A DNA stretch of 19,773 nucleotides from an uncultured beta proteobacterium (GTDB lineage Bacteria > Pseudomonadota > Gammaproteobacteria > Burkholderiales > Burkholderiaceae): contig CAIMPQ010000022.1 in NCBI GenBank assembly GCA_903843315.1, forward strand, positions 1 through 19,773, read 5' to 3'. Positions 1 through 6,954 of this stretch are shown here, piece by piece. Within the stretch, counting starts at the first letter, position 1, and the number at the start of each line of letters is the position of its first letter. The notes below the pieces were generated by a model. It searched no databases and had not been told where the DNA came from. It saw only the letters and a list, made by a program, of their open reading frames with translations. A program made the position numbers and the translations under genes.

Positions 1-461
1 ACCACTCGATTTCAAAGGGGCAAATTTTGTCTTTTAATGGCGAAGTGGGTTATGGACAGGCATATGGTAATAACCCATATCCGATTACCAAAAACTATTA
101 TGTAGGTGGTATTGGGTCTGTACGTGGATACTCACCTGGGTCTCTCGGGCCGCAGTATTACAACGTTAATACCTACCAAAACCAACCTACAGGCGGCCAG
201 TCAAAGATAGTGATAAATGGGGAATATACCTTTCCAGTTCCCGGCTCAGGAGTTGATAAGACCCTGAGATTATTTACCTTCGTAGACGGTGGTAATGCTT
301 TTGGGGAAAATATGAACCTTGTATTGAATTACTCTTATGGATTGGGTATATCATGGATATCACCTTTGGGGCCGCTCAAGTTTAGCTATGGTATTCCGTA
401 TAAGCCTTATCCTACTGCTAATGTTCAGCGTTTACAGTTCCAAGTGGGTACGGCGTTTTAA
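1..461 (+). CDS. bamA: Outer membrane protein assembly factor BamA, C-terminal part (5' end outside window)
   Basis: This is the C-terminal end of the beta-barrel of BamA, the Omp85-family core of the BAM complex that folds and inserts outer-membrane proteins. The reading frame is open from base 3, so the gene is cut by the window edge and about 152 residues are visible. Seen: a VRGY sequence encoded at 120-131, matching the conserved VRGF/Y motif of barrel loop 6; alternating aromatic and hydrophobic strands; the late barrel motif with GPLKFSYG; and a terminal Phe (GTAF), the usual C-terminal signature of outer-membrane barrels. The next gene starts 17 bases downstream and encodes Skp/OmpH, the classical bamA neighbour, which supports BamA over the paralogue TamA. 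The POTRA domains are not visible. Confidence 0.93.
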   Translation, partial: HSISKGQILSFNGEVGYGQAYGNNPYPITKNYYVGGIGSVRGYSPGSLGPQYYNVNTYQNQPTGGQSKIVINGEYTFPVPGSGVDKTLRLFTFVDGGNAFGENMNLVLNYSYGLGISWISPLGPLKFSYGIPYKPYPTANVQRLQFQVGTAF

Positions 462-478
462 TTGTTGAGGAAAGTTTT

Positions 479-1006
479 ATGAAGTTTGATAAATTCTCTA
501 AGGTGTTTCAAATTGGCTTGGTAGCCATTTCATCTGCATTTGTAATGTCGCCAACATATGCGCAAGATGCAGGCACTCGAGTTGCCGTTGTGAACTCAGA
601 AAAAGTGTTTAACGAATCCAACTTTGCTAAGGCAATGCAGACTCGCTTGCAAAATGAATTTACTAAACGTCAAAATGACTTGCGTGATAGCGCTGAAAAA
701 ATTAAGACTGCAGCCGAAAAACTTGATCGTGATTCAGCTGTAATGAGTGAGGCAGAGCGTGTACGTCGTCAACGTGAATTGGCTGATCAAGATCGTGAGT
801 TGCAACGAAAGCAACGTGAATTTACAGAAGATCTGAATCAACGTACATTCGAAGAGCGTGCCAAGATCGCTGAAAAAGCAAACTTGGTATTGCGTCAAAT
901 TGCCGAGCAAAGAAAACTAGATGTCATTGTGCAAGAAGCAGCGTTTGTTAGTCCAAAGGCTGATATCACTGATGACGTCATCAAGGCTTTAAATAGTCAG
1001 AAGTAA
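479..1006 (+). CDS. skp: Periplasmic chaperone Skp / OmpH family protein
   Basis: A 175-residue precursor of the Skp/OmpH family, periplasmic holdases that carry unfolded outer-membrane proteins to BAM. A Sec signal peptide is visible: basic start, hydrophobic residues about 9-24, then TYA-Q, giving likely cleavage after Ala28. The mature part opens with a short beta segment (RVAVVNSEKVFNES) and continues in a long charged, heptad-like helix pair (about residues 50-140, rich in Arg, Glu, Gln and Lys) that would form the trimer's coiled-coil tentacles. It closes with a second beta segment (DVIVQEAAFVS) and a short helix, as in the family. Length is normal. A clear Shine-Dalgarno (GAGGAAA) lies 6 bases before the ATG. 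It sits between bamA and lpxD, the standard proteobacterial order. Confidence 0.93.
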   Translation: MKFDKFSKVFQIGLVAISSAFVMSPTYAQDAGTRVAVVNSEKVFNESNFAKAMQTRLQNEFTKRQNDLRDSAEKIKTAAEKLDRDSAVMSEAERVRRQRELADQDRELQRKQREFTEDLNQRTFEERAKIAEKANLVLRQIAEQRKLDVIVQEAAFVSPKADITDDVIKALNSQK

Positions 1007-1011
1007 GTTTT

Positions 1012-2076
1012 ATGCCCACCGCCATCGAGCTGGCCGAACAGTTTCAAGCAAGCTTGGTGGGGGAGGCCTCCCTCATTTTTGTTGGACTTGCTCCGTTGGA
1101 GCGAGCTCAATCCAAGCAAATATCCTTCCTTTCTAATCCGCTATATCGCCAACAAGCGAGCGAAAGTGCTGCAGGCGCTTTAATTGTTAGTAAGAGCGAT
1201 TTAGAATTTCTACAGGCTAATCCTGGCGCTAATCCTAAGCGGGTCTACTTTGTTTCTAAAAACCCCTATGCAAGCTTTGCAAGGATGGCTCAGTATTTTG
1301 CCAAAGCAAGTGCGCCTATATATTCCCCCGGGATACATCCGAGTGCTGCAATAGATCCAAGTGCAGTTATTCCTGCGTCTTGCCATATTGGACCTTTTGT
1401 GCAAATTGCTGCAGGTGTAAAGCTGGGCGAACGAGTATCTATTCTTGGAAATACCAGCATTGCTAGAGAGAGCGTCATCAACAGTGATACGCTGATTTAT
1501 CCTTCGGTTTCTATTTATTACGCTACTCAAATTGGTGAGCGTTGCATTATTCATAGTGGTGTCGTCATTGGTGCGGATGGATTTGGTTTTGCTCCTGATT
1601 TTTCTGCTACTGGTGGTGAGTGGGTCAAGATCCCACAAACGGGTCGCGTGGTGATTGGGGATGATGTTGAGATTGGAGCCTCAACTACAATTGATCGCGG
1701 AGCCATGAGTGATACGGTCATTGGTGCTGGAACAAAGATTGATAACCAGGTGCAAATTGCGCATAACGTGATTGTTGGTAATGGCTGCGTTATCGCTGGA
1801 TGTGCCGCGATATCGGGTAGCACAAAAATTGGTAATTTCTGCATCATTGGAGGGGCTGCTAATTTTGCAGGCCACCTGACGATTGCTGATAGAACTACTG
1901 TATCAGGCAATACCTCCATTATTCGCTCAATAACCGAGCCAGGGCTGCATTTCACGGGTGTATACCCATCAATGCTCCATAGCGCTTGGGAGAAAAATGC
2001 CGCGATTTTGCGCGGTCTAGATAAAATACGTCAACGCTTACGTTTGTTGGATAAAAGCAAAAATACAGAGTCTTAA
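1012..2076 (+). CDS. lpxD: UDP-3-O-(3-hydroxyacyl)glucosamine N-acyltransferase LpxD
   Basis: LpxD transfers the second 3-hydroxyacyl chain from acyl-ACP to the amino group of UDP-3-O-acylglucosamine, the third step of lipid A synthesis, in the cytoplasm. The 354 residues show the LpxD plan: an N-terminal uridine-binding domain (about 1-105), a left-handed beta-helix of hexapeptide repeats (about 108-310) and a C-terminal helix (KNAAILRGLDKIRQRLRLL, about 328-348). Diagnostic motifs are GADGFGFAPD (188-197) and IAHNVIVG (249-256); His251 aligns with the catalytic histidine of the family. Length is typical (E. coli about 341). It starts 5 bases after the skp stop. The fabZ start lies 47 bases downstream, the widest gap in this operon, and I see no terminator there. 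Confidence 0.96.
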   Translation: MPTAIELAEQFQASLVGEASLIFVGLAPLERAQSKQISFLSNPLYRQQASESAAGALIVSKSDLEFLQANPGANPKRVYFVSKNPYASFARMAQYFAKASAPIYSPGIHPSAAIDPSAVIPASCHIGPFVQIAAGVKLGERVSILGNTSIARESVINSDTLIYPSVSIYYATQIGERCIIHSGVVIGADGFGFAPDFSATGGEWVKIPQTGRVVIGDDVEIGASTTIDRGAMSDTVIGAGTKIDNQVQIAHNVIVGNGCVIAGCAAISGSTKIGNFCIIGGAANFAGHLTIADRTTVSGNTSIIRSITEPGLHFTGVYPSMLHSAWEKNAAILRGLDKIRQRLRLLDKSKNTES

Positions 2077-2123
2077 CACTTCTTGCCAACTAATTTAAAT
2101 AAAACTTCCATTTGGGTAATCTT

Positions 2124-2576
2124 ATGAGTAAAGAAATAGCAATTGATATCAATCAGATCATGAAGTTATTACCGCATCGCTATCCATTTCTATTGGTGGA
2201 TCGCGTTTTGGAATTTACTCCACGCCAAAGTATTACAGCGATTAAAAATGTCACGATTAATGAGCCTTTCTTTCAGGGCCACTTTCCAGATTTTCCAGTG
2301 ATGCCAGGGGTACTCATTATTGAGGCTTTAGCACAAACTGCTGCATTGTTGACATTTACAGAAGAAAAAGCGGATGATGCGGTTTACTATTTTGCAGGCA
2401 TTGATGGTGCGCGTTTTAAAAAACCCGTGTTGCCTGGAGATCAATTAGTCATGGTCGCTACCTACCAACGTGAAAAGGCCGGTATTTATAAATTTCATGT
2501 AAAAGCAACGGTTGATGGGGAGCTTGCTGCTGAAGCGGATATTACTTGTGCCGTGCGTAGGAAGGGTGCGCAATGA
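2124..2576 (+). CDS. fabZ: 3-hydroxyacyl-[ACP] dehydratase FabZ
   Basis: FabZ dehydrates (3R)-hydroxyacyl-ACP to trans-2-enoyl-ACP in fatty acid elongation. It competes with LpxA and LpxD for hydroxyacyl-ACP, which explains its place among the lpx genes. The 150-residue product is a single hot-dog domain. It shows LLPHRYPFLLVDR near the N-terminus and the catalytic helix context GHFPDFPVMPGVLIIEALAQ, with His53 and Glu67 matching the family's catalytic His/Glu pair. I chose the ATG at 2124, giving MSKEIAIDIN, because family members start there. An in-frame TTG at 2112 would add MGNL but has no ribosome-binding sequence. The stop overlaps the lpxA start as ATGA, implying translational coupling. 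Confidence 0.95.
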   Translation: MSKEIAIDINQIMKLLPHRYPFLLVDRVLEFTPRQSITAIKNVTINEPFFQGHFPDFPVMPGVLIIEALAQTAALLTFTEEKADDAVYYFAGIDGARFKKPVLPGDQLVMVATYQREKAGIYKFHVKATVDGELAAEADITCAVRRKGAQ

Positions 2577-3370
2577 CTCGGATTCATGCATCTGCCGTGA
2601 TCGATAGTAAGGCTGAGTTAGCTAGTGATGTAGAGGTTGGCCCTTATTCTGTAATCGGACCGAATGTCAAAATCGGCGCTGGTACTAAGGTAGGGTCGCA
2701 CACCGTTATTGAAGGTCATACGACTATCGGCAGAGATAATAATTTTGCGCACTTTGCCGCTATCGGGGGGGTTCCACAGGATATGAAATACCGTGGGGAG
2801 CCAACCCAATTAACTATTGGTGATCGTAATACGATTCGAGAGTTCACCACGATTCACACTGGGACAATACAGGACGGTGGCGTTACTCGTCTTGGGAGTG
2901 ATAACTGGATCATGGCTTATGTGCACATAGCCCATGATTGTCAGGTGGGTAACAATACTATTTTTGCGAGTAACGCACAAATTGCTGGGCATGTTCATGT
3001 CGAAGATTGGGCCATTTTGGGCGGCATGACTGGCATTCATCAGTTTGTACGTATCGGACAACATGCCATGCTTGGTGGCGCCTCTGCTTTGGTGCAAGAT
3101 CTACCGCCATTCGTGATGGCGGCCGGTGAAAAAGCTTCTCCCCATGGTATTAATGTGGAAGGCTTGAAGCGTCGTGGCTTCTCTAGTGAAACCATTGCTG
3201 CTTTGCGTCAGGCTTATAAAGTTCTCTACAAAGACGGCCTCAGTTTTGAAGATGCCAAAGTAGAAATCCAACAGATGATTGCGGCAAGCACTTCTGATGC
3301 TACTACCGTAGAAAAGCTTACCCAGTTCTATGAATTTATTGCTGCCTCTACGCGCGGCATTATTCGGTAA
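2573..3370 (+). CDS. lpxA: Acyl-ACP--UDP-N-acetylglucosamine O-acyltransferase LpxA
   Basis: LpxA carries out the first lipid A step, moving a 3-hydroxyacyl chain from ACP to the 3-OH of UDP-GlcNAc. Its 265 residues contain an N-terminal left-handed beta-helix of hexapeptide repeats (about 1-190) and a helical C-terminal domain with the LpxA-typical GINVEGLKRRGFS (about 193-205). In VHIAHDCQVGN, His118 and His121 correspond to the two conserved histidines, His121 being the catalytic base. GGVPQDMKYRGE (65-76) is another LpxA hallmark, separating it from LpxD. Length is normal (E. coli 262). Its ATG overlaps the fabZ stop by 4 bases, and its 3' end may overlap the lpxB start. Confidence 0.97.
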   Translation: MTRIHASAVIDSKAELASDVEVGPYSVIGPNVKIGAGTKVGSHTVIEGHTTIGRDNNFAHFAAIGGVPQDMKYRGEPTQLTIGDRNTIREFTTIHTGTIQDGGVTRLGSDNWIMAYVHIAHDCQVGNNTIFASNAQIAGHVHVEDWAILGGMTGIHQFVRIGQHAMLGGASALVQDLPPFVMAAGEKASPHGINVEGLKRRGFSSETIAALRQAYKVLYKDGLSFEDAKVEIQQMIAASTSDATTVEKLTQFYEFIAASTRGIIR

Positions 3371-4586
3371 CGAGTCTACTTTGCCTAAGTTAGCTTGCGT
3401 AGCGGGCGAACCATCTGGTGATTTGCTAGCGGCGCCTGTTTTGAGTGCCCTTAACCAAATTCCAGATATGGCCGGATTAGAGGTTTACGGTATTGGCGGG
3501 CCGCGTATGCAAGCAGAAGGCATGCGTTCTGATTGGCCGATGGAAACTCTCAGTGTGCGGGGTTATGTAGAAGCCATCAAACAACTTCCTGCAATTCTGA
3601 AGTTGCGTAAGCAACTCATTGCCAATCTTTTGGGTGAGGGTCGCCCCGATGTGTATTTGGGTATTGATGCACCAGATTTTAATTTAGGGGTTGAACTGCA
3701 ATTGCGTAAGGCGGGTGTTCCGACTTTACATTTGGTTTCTCCATCTATATGGGCCTGGCGGGCAGCACGTATTCAGAAAATTGCCAAAGCAGTCGATCGC
3801 ATGCTATGTATCTTTCCTTTTGAAACAGAAATTTATGATCGCGCTGGCATTGCTTCAACCTATGTGGGCCACCCATTAGCGAGCGATATACCGCTTGAAC
3901 CCGATACAAATGAAGCCCGTCAGAAAATTGTTCAAGCACTAAACATCCCAAACAATGCTTTGGATGGAATTGTCATTGCAGTTTTGCCAGGAAGTCGTGG
4001 CTCTGAAATTGAACTGATTGCGCCCGTCTTTTTTGACACCATGCAATTATTAGCCGATCGACTCAAAGGTCAAAAACTCAATTTCATCATTCCAGTGGCA
4101 ACCTCACGATTAAGAGCACCATTAGAGCAGCTCTTGCTTAACACGAAGAACAACAACCCCGATATTCAGATCCATTTATTAGATGGCATGGCTGATGAAG
4201 TATTGGAGGCATCAGATGTCGTATTGATTGCTAGTGGCACTGCCACTTTGCAAGCTGCATTATGGAAGAAGCCGATGGTGATTTCGTATAAGGTACCTTG
4301 GCTAACTGCGCAAATCATGAAGCGTCAAGCTTACTTACCTTATGTGGGCTTACCTAATATTCTCTGTGGCGAGTTTGTCGTTCCTGAATTATTACAGGAT
4401 GATGCTAACCCTGAGAAGTTGGCAAATGCAGTGCAAGAGTGGTTAAATCATCCAGCTAGAGTGACTGATCTAAAAGCCCGCTTTACTCAGATGCATGAAA
4501 CGCTGCGTCGACCAACAGGTTTGTTAGTTGCGCAAGCCGTAGCCCAAACAATTGCTAATAGCCGCCAGAAGAGAATGGGCGGATGA
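3330..4586 (+). CDS. lpxB: Lipid-A-disaccharide synthase LpxB
   Basis: LpxB is the GT19 glycosyltransferase that condenses UDP-2,3-diacylglucosamine with lipid X to give the lipid A disaccharide on the inner face of the inner membrane. From the ATG at 3330 it has 418 residues. Motifs in order: VAGEPSGD (24-31), GIDAPDFN (111-118), SPSIWAWRAARI (137-148), FPFE (162-165), VGHPL (179-183) and LPGSRGSEI, then a C-terminal Rossmann half with ASGTATLQAALWKKPMVISYK. The start is uncertain. The ATG at 3330 lies 41 bases inside lpxA and adds about 17 residues before the conserved core; a TTG at 3381, 10 bases after the lpxA stop, would begin MPKLACVAGEPSGD and fits the usual LpxB N-terminus. The stop overlaps the rnhB start as ATGA. 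Confidence 0.93.
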   Translation: MNLLLPLRAALFGNESTLPKLACVAGEPSGDLLAAPVLSALNQIPDMAGLEVYGIGGPRMQAEGMRSDWPMETLSVRGYVEAIKQLPAILKLRKQLIANLLGEGRPDVYLGIDAPDFNLGVELQLRKAGVPTLHLVSPSIWAWRAARIQKIAKAVDRMLCIFPFETEIYDRAGIASTYVGHPLASDIPLEPDTNEARQKIVQALNIPNNALDGIVIAVLPGSRGSEIELIAPVFFDTMQLLADRLKGQKLNFIIPVATSRLRAPLEQLLLNTKNNNPDIQIHLLDGMADEVLEASDVVLIASGTATLQAALWKKPMVISYKVPWLTAQIMKRQAYLPYVGLPNILCGEFVVPELLQDDANPEKLANAVQEWLNHPARVTDLKARFTQMHETLRRPTGLLVAQAVAQTIANSRQKRMGG

Positions 4587-5176
4587 GTGTGATTTGGATC
4601 TGTGGAGTAGATGAGGCGGGACGTGGTCCGCTGGTGGGCTCTGTAGTGGCCGGTGCAGTAGTCCTTGATCCAGAAAATCCAATTGAAGGATTAAAGGACT
4701 CTAAGAAATTGACTGCTGCTCGTCGAGAATTTTTATATGAGCAGATCATGGTGAAGGCAAAGGCCTGGGGCGTCGGAGAGGCCAGTCCTACAGAGATCGA
4801 CAATATCAATATTTTGCAAGCAACGATGTTGGCTATGCGTCGCGCGATTGAGGATTTAGCCAGTCGTTTAGGTACATGGCCAGACAAGGCATTAATCGAT
4901 GGGAACCGCTGCCCTGACTTACCAATAGCCGCCGTGGCTATTATTAAGGGTGATACTAAAGAACCAGCAATTTCTGCAGCATCGATTGTGGCTAAGGTAA
5001 CTCGCGATCGTCAGATGCAACTTTTACATGAACGTCATCCACAATACGGCTTTGCACAGCATATGGGTTATCCAACTGAAGCGCACTTTGCAGCGCTAAA
5101 AGAGTTTGGAGTATGTGAGGAACATCGTAGAAGCTTTTCTCCAGTCAGAAAAGTGCTCGAGAACATGACAAGATAG
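4583..5176 (+). CDS. rnhB: Ribonuclease HII
   Basis: RNase HII cleaves the RNA strand of RNA-DNA hybrids and removes single ribonucleotides misincorporated into DNA. The 197-residue protein begins with VDEAGRGPLVGSVVAGAV, the type 2 RNase H signature, with catalytic Asp10 and Glu11. Asp106 (LIDGN) and Asp124 (KGD) complete the expected acidic tetrad. ISAASIVAKVTRDR (130-143) and the HPQYGFAQHMGYPT segment (152-165) are also typical. Length is normal. The start overlaps the lpxB stop by 4 bases, and the next gene starts on the base after its stop codon, so it is very probably transcribed with the lpx genes; this lpxB-rnhB order is widespread in proteobacteria. Confidence 0.97.
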   Translation: MSVIWICGVDEAGRGPLVGSVVAGAVVLDPENPIEGLKDSKKLTAARREFLYEQIMVKAKAWGVGEASPTEIDNINILQATMLAMRRAIEDLASRLGTWPDKALIDGNRCPDLPIAAVAIIKGDTKEPAISAASIVAKVTRDRQMQLLHERHPQYGFAQHMGYPTEAHFAALKEFGVCEEHRRSFSPVRKVLENMTR

Positions 5177-6007
5177 ATGCAAATGAATTTTGATCTGATT
5201 ACCTCTAAGGACAACCCTCTTTTCAAAGAGATTCGGCTATTGCAAGCTACGGGATCAAAAGGGCAAAAGGCTCGGATTACAAGTGGGCAAGCCTTATTAG
5301 AAGGAATTCATTTGGTGCAAACCTGGGTGGGGGATCCAGCCTTAAAAGTGCTGGTCACTTCCGAGATTGGTTTACAGAATACGGAAATTGTAGAAGCTGT
5401 TTATTCCCATCTGGAGATTTGCCCAAATACCAAAGTGTTTCAATTAGATAGTGTGCTCTGGGATCTGCTCAGTGATTTGGTCAATGCGCCTCATATTGCA
5501 GGTCTTTTAGATCTTCCAAAGACTTGTTTAGTACCATCCCAATCTATTGGAACTCTGGCGGGCGATGTGGTGATCTTAGACCGCATACAAGATGCTGGTA
5601 ACGTTGGATCAATATTACGTACAGCGGCTGCTGCAGGATTTACTCAGGTGATTGCTTTATCAGGGTGCGCTCATTTGTGGTCAACTAAAGTCTTGCGCGC
5701 TGGTATGGGTGCGCATCGCTTATTGGATTTATATGAAGGTTGGTCTAATCAGCAAGTATTAAGCGCAGTCACTGCACCATTACTTGCGGCAACTGGAGAT
5801 GCAGAGCAAGACCTCTTTGCTTTAAAAAAGGTATTGCTTCATCCAATAGCCTGGGTGTTAGGGAGCGAGGGGCACGGCGTTTCCGAGGATCTCATGGCTC
5901 AGGCAAAGGGAGTATCCATTCCAATTGACCCACGAGTTGAATCACTCAATGTTTCAACGGCGGCAGCGGTTTGTCTTTTTGAGACGATACGAGTTAGACG
6001 CACTTAG
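5177..6007 (+). CDS. TrmH/SpoU-family RNA 2'-O-methyltransferase
   Basis: A SPOUT-class methyltransferase expected to methylate the 2'-OH of a nucleotide in rRNA or tRNA using S-adenosylmethionine. The 276 residues split into an N-terminal substrate-binding region (about 5-110) and a C-terminal knotted catalytic domain. All three SpoU motifs are visible: motif 1 with DAGNVGSILRTA (139-150; Asn142, Arg148), motif 2 LGSEGHG (228-234; Glu231), and motif 3 IPIDPRVESLNVSTAAAV (248-265; Asn258). The target cannot be deduced: the arrangement resembles RlmB/TsnR relatives, but the protein is longer than RlmB and I give no symbol. It starts immediately after the rnhB stop; a second ATG at 5183 is an alternative. 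It ends 13 bases from the convergent ppsR. Confidence 0.9.
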   Translation: MQMNFDLITSKDNPLFKEIRLLQATGSKGQKARITSGQALLEGIHLVQTWVGDPALKVLVTSEIGLQNTEIVEAVYSHLEICPNTKVFQLDSVLWDLLSDLVNAPHIAGLLDLPKTCLVPSQSIGTLAGDVVILDRIQDAGNVGSILRTAAAAGFTQVIALSGCAHLWSTKVLRAGMGAHRLLDLYEGWSNQQVLSAVTAPLLAATGDAEQDLFALKKVLLHPIAWVLGSEGHGVSEDLMAQAKGVSIPIDPRVESLNVSTAAAVCLFETIRVRRT

Positions 6008-6021
6008 AGGCGTCATTTAAC
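5993..6021. terminator. Possible weak bidirectional hairpin between convergent genes
   Basis: A 5-bp GC-rich stem (GACGC at 5997-6001 with GCGTC at 6010-6014, 8-base loop) can be extended by GTTA/TAAC (5993-5996 with 6018-6021) across a 3-base bulge. It spans the end of the methyltransferase gene and reaches the last base of the convergent ppsR. There is no proper T-tract on either strand, so its role as an intrinsic terminator is doubtful. Confidence 0.3.
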
Positions 6022-6848
6022 TAACCCAAAATTGTTCTATCTGACTTGATTGCTTGCAACACGGTGGTTGCAATTTCTTCAATGGATTTACTGGTAGTGA
6101 GCACCCAGGGAATGGATTGTTTTTTCATCATTGCAGTCGCCTCATTAATTTCATAGCGACAGTTGTCGAGTTTGGCGTAATTACTACCAGGCCGACGCTC
6201 ATTACGAATTTCTGACAGGCGCTCGGCATCAATCATCAGGCCAAATATCTTTTGGCGGTAAGGGACGAGGTCCTTCGGTAATTGACCTCTCTCAAAATCT
6301 TCAGGAATTAGAGGGTAATTTGCTGCCTTCAATCCATACTGCATCGCCAAGTAGAGACTGGTTGGCGTTTTTCCTACTCGAGAGATGCCAACCAAAATGA
6401 CATCTGCTTCAGCTAAGTTTTGATTAGACTGTCCATCATCATGGGCTAGAGAGTAATTGATCGCTTCAATCCGATTTTTATAAGCCTCGGTATCCGCATT
6501 GTGGTGCAAGCGGTTCATCGCATGGGTGGACTTCACGCCCAGGGCAGCCTCAAGGGGTGCCACAAAGGTCTGGAACATATCTAAAATTAAGCCATTCGCC
6601 TTGGTGACGATGGCATTAAGCTCAGCATTCACCAAAGTAGTGAAAACAATGGGTTGTACCCCGTATTTCTGATGGGCTTGGTTAATGCTACTGACCGCAT
6701 CATGGGCCTTATCGACACTATCCACAAAAGGGATGCGAATGTGCTTAAAACTGGCCTCAAATTGAGCCAAAATCGATTGGCTGAAGTTCTCGGCGGTAAT
6801 GCCGGTTCCATCAGAAACAATGAAAACAATACGGGTTTCGTTAGACAT
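6021..6848 (-). CDS. ppsR: PEP synthase regulatory protein (bifunctional kinase / pyrophosphorylase)
   Basis: A DUF299/PPSR-family protein that inactivates phosphoenolpyruvate synthase by ADP-dependent phosphorylation of a Thr near the catalytic His, and reactivates it by Pi-dependent dephosphorylation. The 275 residues open with VFIVSDGTGITAEN (8-21), the family N-terminal signature. They contain a P-loop-like GISRVGKT (154-161) inside DVILVGISRVGKTPTSLYLA, and a YAKLDNCRYEI segment (224-234) near the C-terminus. Length matches the family (E. coli 277). It is divergent from ppsA across 106 bases, so the regulator lies next to its target. The homologous plant-type PPDK regulator is excluded because the neighbouring gene is a PEP synthase. 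Confidence 0.95.
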   Translation of the reverse strand: MSNETRIVFIVSDGTGITAENFSQSILAQFEASFKHIRIPFVDSVDKAHDAVSSINQAHQKYGVQPIVFTTLVNAELNAIVTKANGLILDMFQTFVAPLEAALGVKSTHAMNRLHHNADTEAYKNRIEAINYSLAHDDGQSNQNLAEADVILVGISRVGKTPTSLYLAMQYGLKAANYPLIPEDFERGQLPKDLVPYRQKIFGLMIDAERLSEIRNERRPGSNYAKLDNCRYEINEATAMMKKQSIPWVLTTSKSIEEIATTVLQAIKSDRTILG

Positions 6849-6954
6849 GGATTTGGCCTAAAAGTCAGGGTCAGCACTACAATAACAAGATATAGAAGTA
6901 TGCCCCATTTTGAGTGGCCGCTTGACCAGTTTCCTTATCTTTTGAGAGTATTTT
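6849..6954. promoter_or_regulatory. Divergent ppsR/ppsA intergenic region
   Basis: These 106 bases must hold promoters for both flanking genes. For ppsA, a TATAGA box (6891-6896) is a possible -10, but the best -35 at 17-base spacing (GGGTCA, 6868-6873) is poor. TTGACC (6922-6927) looks like a -35 but has no good -10 partner. A Shine-Dalgarno-like GAGAG lies shortly before the ppsA ATG. No clear operator palindrome was found, so exact promoter positions are not claimed. Confidence 0.4.

Noticed and set aside
1210..1955. Antisense open frames across lpxD
   Set aside because: They overlap conserved hexapeptide-repeat coding sequence; the repeat periodicity keeps reverse frames open. No start signals or homology seen.
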